A stretch of 64,000 nt of DNA, from positions 1,302,001 through 1,366,000 of the forward strand of contig NZ_CP017141.1 of assembly GCF_001721645.1 (NCBI RefSeq), written 5' to 3'. Under the pieces are notes generated by a model, which worked only from the letters and a program-made list of their open reading frames with translations, did no database searches and was not told the DNA's origin. The position numbers and the translations under genes were made by a program. This document shows, piece by piece, positions 44,275-51,743 of this stretch (positions are counted from its first letter, which is position 1; every line of letters starts with the position of its first letter). Source of the DNA: Pedobacter steynii. Its GTDB lineage: Bacteria > Bacteroidota > Bacteroidia > Sphingobacteriales > Sphingobacteriaceae.

Positions 44275-45918
44275 ATGAAGAAACTTTACCTTTTAAAAGG
44301 ATTTTTACTCTTATTTGCTGGCCAGCAAACGGTCTTCGCTCAAGCGGATTACAGCAGTAGTGAGCGCCTTGCGCAGAGAATCACAGCCCTTTCTAAAACT
44401 TACCCGTCCTGGATTAAATCGAGACCCCTGATCAAGACGACTTCGGGAAAAGAGGTCTGGATGATGACTATTGGAACAGGAAAAACGGAACAGAAGCCGG
44501 CAATTGCGTTGGTTGGGGGAGTAGAAGGAACCCATTTACTGGGAGTGGAAATGGCCATTGGTTTTGCCGAGCAGCTACTGGCAGCTTCGGGAACGGATAG
44601 TATCAGAAATCTCTTAAATAAACAGACTTTTTATGTGTTTCCGAACATGAGCCCGGACGCCACTGACCAGTACTTTTCAAAACTGAAGTATGCACGTAGT
44701 GGGAATGTCAGAAACATAGACCGGGATCGTGATGGGAAAACGGGGGAAGATGGATTTGATGATTTGAATGGCGATGGGAAGATCAGCTGGATGAGAATTG
44801 CTGATCCGACAGGTACATTCCGGCTAAATCCTGAAGACCCACGGTCGTTGATTCCAATCGATGTAACCAAGGGAGAGGAAGGGCAGTATTTATTAATGCA
44901 GGAAGGACTGGATAATGATAAAGATGGCGTCTTCAATGAAGATGGTGCTGAAGGGGTGCATTTTAACAGAAACTCCAGCTATAACTATAAGAATTTTATT
45001 CCGGGAGCTGGTGAATTTGCCGTTTCTGAATTGGAAAACCGGGCATTGTTTGACTTCCTTTACGATGCCTTTAATATATACGCGGTAGTTACGTTTGGGC
45101 CTCAAAATAATCTTTCCTGGCCAATACAGGTGAATCAACCAGGCTTGACCAAAAGAATTGTCAACAGCTGGTCCGAAAATGATGCGAAGGTAAACAGCCT
45201 GGTCTCTGAGCGCTATAATAGAATTATTGGAGCTAAAGATGCACCTAAAACCATGGCAGAAAGCGGAGACTTTTCTCAATGGGCGTATTTTCATTACGGA
45301 CGATTTAGTTTTAGCACTCCTGGTTGGTGGCTGCCAAAATTGAAGCCGGATACAACAATTAAGCAAAAGAATGTTGGGATAGAAGATCCCGTTGCCGATT
45401 ACCTACGCTGGGCAAAGGGAAAAGGCATTTCCAATACTTTTACAGAATGGAGAGTGGTTAGCCATCCTGACTTTCCGGGACAGAAGGTAGAAATAGGTGG
45501 GCTTGATCCTTTTGTTCTGTCAAATCCTCCATATCAGCTCGTAGATGGGATTGTAAAAAAACATACCGATTTTGTGTTGACTCTTGCTGCTATGGCTCCT
45601 CAGATTGATCTGGTTGGCCTTAAAACAGAGAAGATAGATGGAGGATTAAATCGCGTTTCTGTGAAAGTGGTCAACATTGGCACCTTGCCAACACTGACTA
45701 AAATTGGAGAAAAAAGTTATTTTCTAAAAAAAGTGGCCGTTAAGTTAAATATAGGCAGTGGCCAGTCTGTTCTGAGTGGTAGAAAAAATCAGTTGCTGGA
45801 GGTCATTTCAGGAAAGGGCTTTACGGAACTCAGCTGGCTCATCAAAGGCTCAGGTAAAATAAGCATCGAAGCAGGGAGTCCTTCTTCGGGAAGTAAGATG
45901 ATTGATGTTTCCCTTTAA
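44275..45918 (+). CDS. M14 peptidase homologue lacking zinc and catalytic residues
   Basis: 547 residues with a signal peptide (LLLFAGQQTVFAQA). Fold and order match the adjacent M14 peptidase, but the active site is missing. The HxxE zinc motif position reads EGTH (84-87), the third-ligand segment reads TFGPQNN (273-279) with no His, the catalytic-Glu segment reads FSTPGWW, and the substrate-binding Arg after NPDA is Thr (SPDAT). The NR pair (FNRN, about 230) is kept. It has three DxDxDG loops (149-154, 163-168 as DxNxDG, 213-218). Read as an inactive relative with a binding or scaffolding role. It ends 11 nt before the active paralogue. Confidence 0.85.
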   Translation: MKKLYLLKGFLLLFAGQQTVFAQADYSSSERLAQRITALSKTYPSWIKSRPLIKTTSGKEVWMMTIGTGKTEQKPAIALVGGVEGTHLLGVEMAIGFAEQLLAASGTDSIRNLLNKQTFYVFPNMSPDATDQYFSKLKYARSGNVRNIDRDRDGKTGEDGFDDLNGDGKISWMRIADPTGTFRLNPEDPRSLIPIDVTKGEEGQYLLMQEGLDNDKDGVFNEDGAEGVHFNRNSSYNYKNFIPGAGEFAVSELENRALFDFLYDAFNIYAVVTFGPQNNLSWPIQVNQPGLTKRIVNSWSENDAKVNSLVSERYNRIIGAKDAPKTMAESGDFSQWAYFHYGRFSFSTPGWWLPKLKPDTTIKQKNVGIEDPVADYLRWAKGKGISNTFTEWRVVSHPDFPGQKVEIGGLDPFVLSNPPYQLVDGIVKKHTDFVLTLAAMAPQIDLVGLKTEKIDGGLNRVSVKVVNIGTLPTLTKIGEKSYFLKKVAVKLNIGSGQSVLSGRKNQLLEVISGKGFTELSWLIKGSGKISIEAGSPSSGSKMIDVSL

Positions 45919-45929
45919 TTCTGCGAATC

Positions 45930-47669
45930 ATGAAAATGAAATATATAATGCTAATGGCGGCAGGGTTGGCTTGCAGCACGATTGTTAAAGCTCAAAAACC
46001 GGAAAATATTATTGCTGCGGTGGGTAGTCCATCCAATCCAAGAGTTCCGATCAGCTGGAACCGTTATTACGATTATACTGCTTTAACGGAACTCTGTAAA
46101 AAGCTTGCTCAGGCGCATCCTGATCTGATAAAGCTGGGGTCAATGGGAAAGTCCTTTGCAGGAAAAGATCTTTGGGTGATGACCATCACAGATCATAAAG
46201 TCGGGAACCCGGATCAGAAACCGGCGATGTATATTGATGGGAATATCCATTCCAATGAGATCCAGGGAGCTGAGTTTGCACTTTATACCGCATGGTACCT
46301 GGCAGAAATGTTTCAGCAGGGAAATGCTGCAGTAAAGACCCTGTTGGCGGAAAAGACTTTTTATATTGCCCCTACAATCAATCCGGATGCAAGGGATAAT
46401 TTTATTCATAAAGCAAATAGCGCTCATTCCCCGAGATCAGGATTGCTGCCTATTGACAATGATCGTGATGGTGCTTTAAATGAGGATGGCTTTGATGATC
46501 TGGACGGAGATGGGCACATTGTGATGATGCGCAGAAAAAATATAAGCGGACGCTTTAAAGCAGATGCGACTGATCCCCGCAGGATGATCATGGTTGGTGC
46601 AGATGAGCAGGGAGAATATGAGCTGTTGGGACAGGAGGGAACTGATAATGATGGCGACGGATTGGTAAACGAAGATGGGGAAGGGTTTTATGATCCAAAT
46701 CGCGACTGGGGATGGAACTGGCAACCAAACTATGTGCAGTCCGGGGCCTATAAATATCCTTTTTCGATTCCTGAGAACCGTGCAGTTGCAGAGTTTGTCC
46801 TGAAGCACCCAAATATTGCTGCTGCGCAGTCCTACCACAATAACGGAGGGATGATCCTGAGAGGGCCGGGAGCTATAGAGGATGTGGATACTTATAATGC
46901 GCTCGATGCCAGGGTGTACGATGCCCTTGGAAAGAAAGGGGAAGAATTGCTTCCCGGATACCGGTATCTGGTAGTTTATAAGGATATGTATTCTGTGTTT
47001 GGTGGAGAACTCGATTGGTTTTACGGGGGAAGGGGAATTTATACCTTTTCGAATGAGCTCTGGACAAATTATTCGCTTTACAATAAGACTGAGCCAGATA
47101 ATAACCTGGCACAAGCACAACAATACACTTTTGATAAAGACCTGCTGATGAGAGATGCATTCATAGACTGGCACCCTCTTAAGCATCCTCAGTACGGAGA
47201 TATAGAGGTTGGAGGGTTTAAAAAAACATATTCCAGGTTACATCCCGGATTTTTGCTGGAAAGTGATGCTCACAGGAATATGGCATTCAGTGTATATCAT
47301 GCCTATCATATGCCAAAATTGCAGGTTACGGAGCTGGAAGTGAAAGATCTTGGAGCCGGACTTTCGCAGGTTACTGCAGTCGTGGCCAACGAAAGGATGA
47401 TCCCGACACATTCCAGTCAGGATATAAAAAACAGCATTGAGATCCCTGATGTCGTATCTTTAAGCGGAGGAACAGCGATTGCTGCGATGATCGTCAATAA
47501 CAGAGATTTGAATATCACCACAGAACAAAAAAGAGATGTGGCAAATATAAAAGTTGATAATATTCCTGGAAACGCTTACGTCACTGTTCGTTGGATTGTA
47601 AAGGGAGGGACAAAATTCACCGTAAATGTTTCCAGTAAAAAGGGAGGGCAGGCCTCAAAAACAAACTAA
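45930..47669 (+). CDS. M14 family metallocarboxypeptidase, active-site intact
   Basis: 579 residues, exported (signal ending near STIVKA). Zinc site: GNIHSNE (H107, E110) and SYHNNGG (H303). Substrate contacts are NPDARD (Arg, about 155) and PNRDW (Asn-Arg, about 257-258). The catalytic Glu is in FSNELW (E376). Three DxDxDG calcium-type loops occur at about 176-181, 190-195 and 239-244. A C-terminal beta-sandwich domain of about 110 residues follows. Likely a periplasmic or secreted carboxypeptidase. It directly abuts the S9 peptidase gene (stop and ATG adjacent). Confidence 0.9.
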   Translation: MKMKYIMLMAAGLACSTIVKAQKPENIIAAVGSPSNPRVPISWNRYYDYTALTELCKKLAQAHPDLIKLGSMGKSFAGKDLWVMTITDHKVGNPDQKPAMYIDGNIHSNEIQGAEFALYTAWYLAEMFQQGNAAVKTLLAEKTFYIAPTINPDARDNFIHKANSAHSPRSGLLPIDNDRDGALNEDGFDDLDGDGHIVMMRRKNISGRFKADATDPRRMIMVGADEQGEYELLGQEGTDNDGDGLVNEDGEGFYDPNRDWGWNWQPNYVQSGAYKYPFSIPENRAVAEFVLKHPNIAAAQSYHNNGGMILRGPGAIEDVDTYNALDARVYDALGKKGEELLPGYRYLVVYKDMYSVFGGELDWFYGGRGIYTFSNELWTNYSLYNKTEPDNNLAQAQQYTFDKDLLMRDAFIDWHPLKHPQYGDIEVGGFKKTYSRLHPGFLLESDAHRNMAFSVYHAYHMPKLQVTELEVKDLGAGLSQVTAVVANERMIPTHSSQDIKNSIEIPDVVSLSGGTAIAAMIVNNRDLNITTEQKRDVANIKVDNIPGNAYVTVRWIVKGGTKFTVNVSSKKGGQASKTN

Positions 47670-50042
47670 ATGAAAAAAATAACAACACTATTTCTGCTTT
47701 TAGGAGCGGCTGCGCAAGCGCAACAAATTGCTCCACTTACTGTTGAAAAGATCATGAGTGATCAAAAATGGATTGGAGTAGCTCCAACGGGTTTCCGCTG
47801 GGCTGCGGATAGCAAGACTATATTTTTTGACTGGAATCCGGACCGTAAAGAAAAAAGTGAGGGATATCGGGTTAACATATTATCCGGAAAGCCAGAAAAG
47901 GTAGATGAAAAGGCCAAAGAGGTCGCAATCGGATTGAATTATATGTTTTCTGGTAATGGTAATGGTAATTTGGGAATCGCAGAGAAAAATGGAGATATTT
48001 ACCTGTACAACTTAAAAATAAAGAAAGAGCAGCGCCTGACCCGAACACTGGAAAGAGAAAGCAATGCGCATTTCCTTGGGAATGGAGAAATCGCGTTCCA
48101 GCGTGCGGAAAACCTTTTTATACTGAACCTGAATACCAATGAGACGCGTCAGCTGACTAATTTTGTAAAAGGAAAACCGGCTGGTGTTAATGATAAAAAG
48201 ATGCCTTTGGCCCAGGATACCTGGCTAAAAGCAGATCAGGCGAACCTGTTTGACATCATCAAAAAGAAAAATAAAGAAAATCTTCCGGCTAAAGGAATCT
48301 TTGATAGAACCAGCGATGCTTTAAAAGAGAAGTCTCTAAAGCCGCTGTATATTGGAGAAAAGCTGTTGACTGGCGTTACCGTAAGTCCTGATGCGAGATA
48401 TGTAAGCTATAAGCTGATTACCGCTCCCTCAGGAGGGGTAAATACGATTGTTCCTAACTATGTGACTTCTTCAGGATATACAGAAGACATCGCGGCCCGT
48501 ACGAAGGTGGGTGAACCAATGCCAACTTACGAAAGCTTCATTTACGATCAGCAGCGGGATACGGTGTATAATGTTCATACTGCACAGATTCCCGGGATAA
48601 AGGATCTTCCTGATTATGTAAAGGATTATCCAAAACAATTAGAGGAACGTAAAAAAAAGAACGAAGACCGGCAGGTAAACCTTAGTGGTCCGTTTTGGAA
48701 TGAATCCGGAACAACAGCAATTCTGGTTGCTGACGCGCTTGATAATAAGGACCTCTGGATCCTTAAACTGGATGCAGCAACCGGTAATCTCAGCCTGATC
48801 GATCGTCAAAGAGATGAAGCCTGGATCGGAGGGCCTGGTATCGGATCCAGAAATATAGGATGGGTAGACAACAATCGGTTTTATTTTCAAAGTGAAGCCA
48901 GTGGCTATAGCCATCTTTATCTGGCCAACATCACGACCGGAGAAAAGAAACAGCTGACATCTGGAAAATGGGAAGTGCAAAAACTACAACTTTCCAAAGA
49001 CAAAAAGACCTTTTATATTAGTGGCAATAAAGAACACCCGGGAATTACCCATTTTTACAAACTTGATGTAAATGGCGGAAACCTCATCCAGCTCACCAGT
49101 ATGAAAGGCGGCAACGAGGTGACATTGTCGCCTGATGAAAAATGGCTGGCTATCAATTACTCTTATATGAATAAGCCCTGGGAATTGTATTTACAGCCCA
49201 ATAAACCAGGAGCAAAAGCGGTTCAGATAACCAGCTCCTCTTCAAAAGAGTTTAATTCTTACAAATGGAGAGAGCCAGATATGGTATCCTTCAAAAACAG
49301 ATATGGATCAGATGTTTATGCAAGAGTTTATCCGGCTGCTAAACCGCATCCAAACCGCCCTGCAGTTGTATTTGTTCATGGAGCCGGGTATTTACAAAAT
49401 GTTCATTACTGGTGGAGCCAATACTCGCGGGAATATATGTTCAACAACCTGCTGGCAGATAATGGGTATACTGTAATTGACATCGATTATACAGCAAGTT
49501 CAGGATATGGCAGAGACCACCGCACCGGAATTTACAGGCATATGGGAGGAAAAGACCTCACAGATCAGGTAGATGGCGTGAAGATGCTGGTAGAGAAGTA
49601 CAATGTAGATCCTAAGCATGTAGGGCTATATGGAGGCTCGTACGGAGGTTTCATTACCTTGATGGCCTTGTTTACCGAACCAGATGTTTTTGCCAGTGGC
49701 GGAGCGTTAAGGTCTGTTACTGATTGGGCACATTATAACCATGGCTATACCTCTAATATTTTAAATGAGCCTTATAATGATGAGTTGGCCTATAGGCGCA
49801 GTTCACCAATCTATTTTGCCAAAGGTTTAAAGGGGGATTTGCTCATGTGTCATGGCATGGTAGATGTAAATGTTCATTTCCAGGATATCGTGAGGCTTTC
49901 CCAGCGACTGATTGAATTGGGCAAAAACAACTGGGAACTGGCTGTTTATCCTGTTGAAGACCACGGTTTTGTGGAGCCTTCCAGCTGGACAGATGAGTAT
50001 AAAAGAATCTTTAAGCTGTTTGAAGCCACATTAAAAAAGTAA
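47670..50042 (+). CDS. S9 prolyl oligopeptidase / dipeptidyl peptidase IV-type
   Basis: 790 residues, exported (MKKITTLFLLLGAAAQAQ). An N-terminal beta-propeller-like region (to about 520) is followed by an alpha/beta-hydrolase domain with PAVVFVHGAGY, the nucleophile elbow LYGGSYGGFITLMA (catalytic Ser), HGMVDVNVHF (Asp) and VEDHGFVEP (His). Full length for a DPP4-like member. Starts immediately after the M14 stop codon, so tightly coupled; together the run would trim peptides from both ends. Confidence 0.94.
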   Translation: MKKITTLFLLLGAAAQAQQIAPLTVEKIMSDQKWIGVAPTGFRWAADSKTIFFDWNPDRKEKSEGYRVNILSGKPEKVDEKAKEVAIGLNYMFSGNGNGNLGIAEKNGDIYLYNLKIKKEQRLTRTLERESNAHFLGNGEIAFQRAENLFILNLNTNETRQLTNFVKGKPAGVNDKKMPLAQDTWLKADQANLFDIIKKKNKENLPAKGIFDRTSDALKEKSLKPLYIGEKLLTGVTVSPDARYVSYKLITAPSGGVNTIVPNYVTSSGYTEDIAARTKVGEPMPTYESFIYDQQRDTVYNVHTAQIPGIKDLPDYVKDYPKQLEERKKKNEDRQVNLSGPFWNESGTTAILVADALDNKDLWILKLDAATGNLSLIDRQRDEAWIGGPGIGSRNIGWVDNNRFYFQSEASGYSHLYLANITTGEKKQLTSGKWEVQKLQLSKDKKTFYISGNKEHPGITHFYKLDVNGGNLIQLTSMKGGNEVTLSPDEKWLAINYSYMNKPWELYLQPNKPGAKAVQITSSSSKEFNSYKWREPDMVSFKNRYGSDVYARVYPAAKPHPNRPAVVFVHGAGYLQNVHYWWSQYSREYMFNNLLADNGYTVIDIDYTASSGYGRDHRTGIYRHMGGKDLTDQVDGVKMLVEKYNVDPKHVGLYGGSYGGFITLMALFTEPDVFASGGALRSVTDWAHYNHGYTSNILNEPYNDELAYRRSSPIYFAKGLKGDLLMCHGMVDVNVHFQDIVRLSQRLIELGKNNWELAVYPVEDHGFVEPSSWTDEYKRIFKLFEATLKK

Positions 50043-50130
50043 ATAGAGAGAAACTAAAACAGGATGATACATATATAGTTTTTGTCTATATGTATATCAG
50101 TATTAAGTATCTGTTATATCTTAAATTTGG

Positions 50131-50161
50131 TTGCATTTGAGGGGATATAGCCTTACCTTTG
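50131..50161 (+). promoter_or_regulatory. Promoter of the peroxiredoxin gene
   Basis: TTG (50131-50133), 20-nt spacer, TACCTTTG (50154-50161), an exact TAnnTTTG. The ATG is 20 nt downstream of the -7 box. Confidence 0.72.
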
Positions 50162-50181
50162 TGCAACGAAAAAAAAACATT

Positions 50182-50727
50182 ATGATAAATATAGGTCAAC
50201 AATTTCCATCATTCTCGAAAACCGCTGTAGTAAGCATAGAAAAAGGTAAAGAATTCGAAACTTTAACTTCTGATTCTTTAATTAACGACAACAACCAATG
50301 GACTTGTATGTTCTGGTGGCCAAAAGATTTTACTTTCGTTTGCCCTACAGAAATAGCTGAATTTAACAACAATTATGGCGAATTCCGTGACCGTGATACT
50401 ACCTTAATCGGTGCATCTACGGATTCTGAATTTGTTCACGCAGCATGGAGAAATAATCACGACGATTTACGTGGTTTGAAATTTCCAATGTTAGCGGATA
50501 CTTCTAAATCTTTAGCTGAGGCTTTAGACATTTTAGAACCAAATGAAAAAATCGCTTACCGTGCTACGTTCATCATCGATCCTCAAGGTATCGTTCGTTG
50601 GGCAAGTGTAAATGATTTAAGCGTTGGCCGTAACGTTAAAGAGGTAATCAGAGTACTTGATGCTTTGCAAACTGACGAACTTTGTCCTTGTAACTGGGAA
50701 AAAGGTCAGGAAACTTTAACTGTATAA
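50182..50727 (+). CDS. Peroxiredoxin (AhpC/TSA type)
   Basis: Thiol peroxidase, 181 residues from ATG 50182 (MINIGQQFPSFSK); the upstream start in the same frame lies in the promoter and is rejected. The peroxidatic Cys is in PKDFTFVCPTE with the Trp-rich FWW just before it; the resolving Cys is near the C-terminus in DELCPCNWEKG. Thus a 2-Cys enzyme. The next gene encodes an AhpD-like protein, a likely thiol partner. Confidence 0.95.
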   Translation: MINIGQQFPSFSKTAVVSIEKGKEFETLTSDSLINDNNQWTCMFWWPKDFTFVCPTEIAEFNNNYGEFRDRDTTLIGASTDSEFVHAAWRNNHDDLRGLKFPMLADTSKSLAEALDILEPNEKIAYRATFIIDPQGIVRWASVNDLSVGRNVKEVIRVLDALQTDELCPCNWEKGQETLTV

Positions 50728-50748
50728 TTTACTGTTCCAAATAATGAG

Positions 50749-50779
50749 AATCCCTGTAAAATGCATTTTTGCAGGGATT
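50749..50779 (+). terminator. Hairpin between peroxiredoxin and AhpD-like genes
   Basis: Arms AATCCCTG (50749-50756) and CAGGGATT (50772-50779), with further pairing of TAAAAT and ATTTTTG inside, followed by a short T-run. It probably attenuates rather than blocks transcription into the AhpD-like gene. Confidence 0.6.
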
Positions 50780-50805
50780 TCTTTTACCCCAAAAATTTGA
50801 ATATC

Positions 50806-51390
50806 ATGAGTGAAGTGACAGAAACCATCCAGGAATTATTAGCCGTAGTAGGTCTTGATGCTGATTATAGAAATGAAAGCCTGGTTCTTTTAGAAAAAGG
50901 AAATTCAAGATATGTACGCGATTTGAAACTAAATTTCAGTAGTACTTTTACCTCAGGACATCTGACCGATAAGGAGTGTGCCCTGATTGCATTGAGCATT
51001 GCTGTAAATAACAATAATAAAGTACTTACAGAATTCTTCGAAAAATTGGCTTTAACCAAAGAAGCAACTGCTGAAGAGATTGCTGAGGCTGTAGGATGTG
51101 CCTCATTGCTAGCCTTGAACAATGTATTTTATCGTTTCCGTCATTTTACAGGGAAAGAGAAATATACGCAGATTCCTGCCCGTGTACGGATGCAAATTAT
51201 GAGCAGTCCTGTAACAGGGAAAGAATTCTTCGAGTTGATGAGCATTGCTGTATCAGCGGTTAACGGCTGTGAAATGTGTGTGAATGCACATGAGAAATCT
51301 ATCCTTGCTTTAGGCGCAACAGAAGAAAGAGTATTTGATGCGGTGCGTATCGCGTCTATCGTTACCTCAGCAGGTAAAGTAATTTACTAG
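50806..51390 (+). CDS. AhpD/carboxymuconolactone decarboxylase-like alkylhydroperoxidase
   Basis: 194 residues from ATG 50806 (MSEVTETIQELLA); an earlier in-frame start at 50761 falls in the hairpin and is rejected. The CMD domain has NGCEMCVNAHEKSIL, the ExxxCxxC-like redox pair plus His typical of AhpD. All-alpha otherwise. Likely recycles the peroxiredoxin encoded upstream. The two are separated by a hairpin, which may lower the AhpD to peroxiredoxin ratio. Confidence 0.93.
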   Translation: MSEVTETIQELLAVVGLDADYRNESLVLLEKGNSRYVRDLKLNFSSTFTSGHLTDKECALIALSIAVNNNNKVLTEFFEKLALTKEATAEEIAEAVGCASLLALNNVFYRFRHFTGKEKYTQIPARVRMQIMSSPVTGKEFFELMSIAVSAVNGCEMCVNAHEKSILALGATEERVFDAVRIASIVTSAGKVIY

Positions 51391-51429
51391 TATTATGTGT
51401 TAAAGACCGGAATAATTTAGGTCTTATTT

Positions 51430-51520
51430 AAAAAAGAAGCATTACTATTCAAAGGCTGAAATCTTTTACGCTGAAGGAGCGCAAAATTTTCTAGGCCTTT
51501 TCATAGAACGCTTCTTTTTT
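51430..51520 (+). terminator. Long nested hairpin 3' of the AhpD-like gene
   Basis: Perfect 11-bp outer arms AAAAAAGAAGC (51430-51440) and GCTTCTTTTTT (51510-51520). Inside, further short stems: AAAGGC with GCCTTT, GAAA with TTTC, TTTT with AAAA, and CGCT with AGCG around a GAAGG loop. It ends in a T-run on the plus strand. Terminator is the simplest role; a stable small RNA is possible. Confidence 0.6.
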
Positions 51521-51652
51521 TATAAAATGAAGTTCCTTGGAGGAAGGCTAACCCCAAGGGGCTACAACAGCAAAAAACAAACTTCCGCCAACATCTTATT
51601 GTTTAATCCTCTGATTTTGCCTTTAGCGAGCTCCAATAGAGAGAGAAGGATG

Positions 51653-51741
51653 TTATAAAAAGAACTACCCTTTGAAGACATTCGAATATTTGCCCTTTAG
51701 CAAAGGTTTGGGAATGAAAAGAGTAGTTCCTTTTTTTATAA
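51653..51741 (-). terminator. Long hairpin 3' of ppc
   Basis: Arms TTATAAAAAGAACTAC (51653-51668) and GTAGTTC followed by C, T-run and TATAA (51723-51741), nearly perfect. Inner alternatives are CCTTTG with CAAAGG or TTTGC with GCAAA. It lies 2 bp beyond the ppc stop. A/T-rich bases at both ends suggest bidirectional termination. Confidence 0.6.
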
Positions 51742-51743
51742 GT

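Larger units (their letters stand above)
51391..51743. other. Intergenic stretch holding two long A/T-ended hairpins
   Basis: No gene seen in 353 bp between convergent genes. It contains the hairpins at 51430-51520 and 51653-51741 (listed separately) and a small CCCC-AA-GGGG inverted repeat near 51552. Probable terminator zone for both flanking genes. Confidence 0.6.

Noticed and set aside
46476..47186. 236-codon open frame antisense to the active M14 peptidase
   Set aside because: Mirror of a well-supported coding region; no recognisable domain or promoter.
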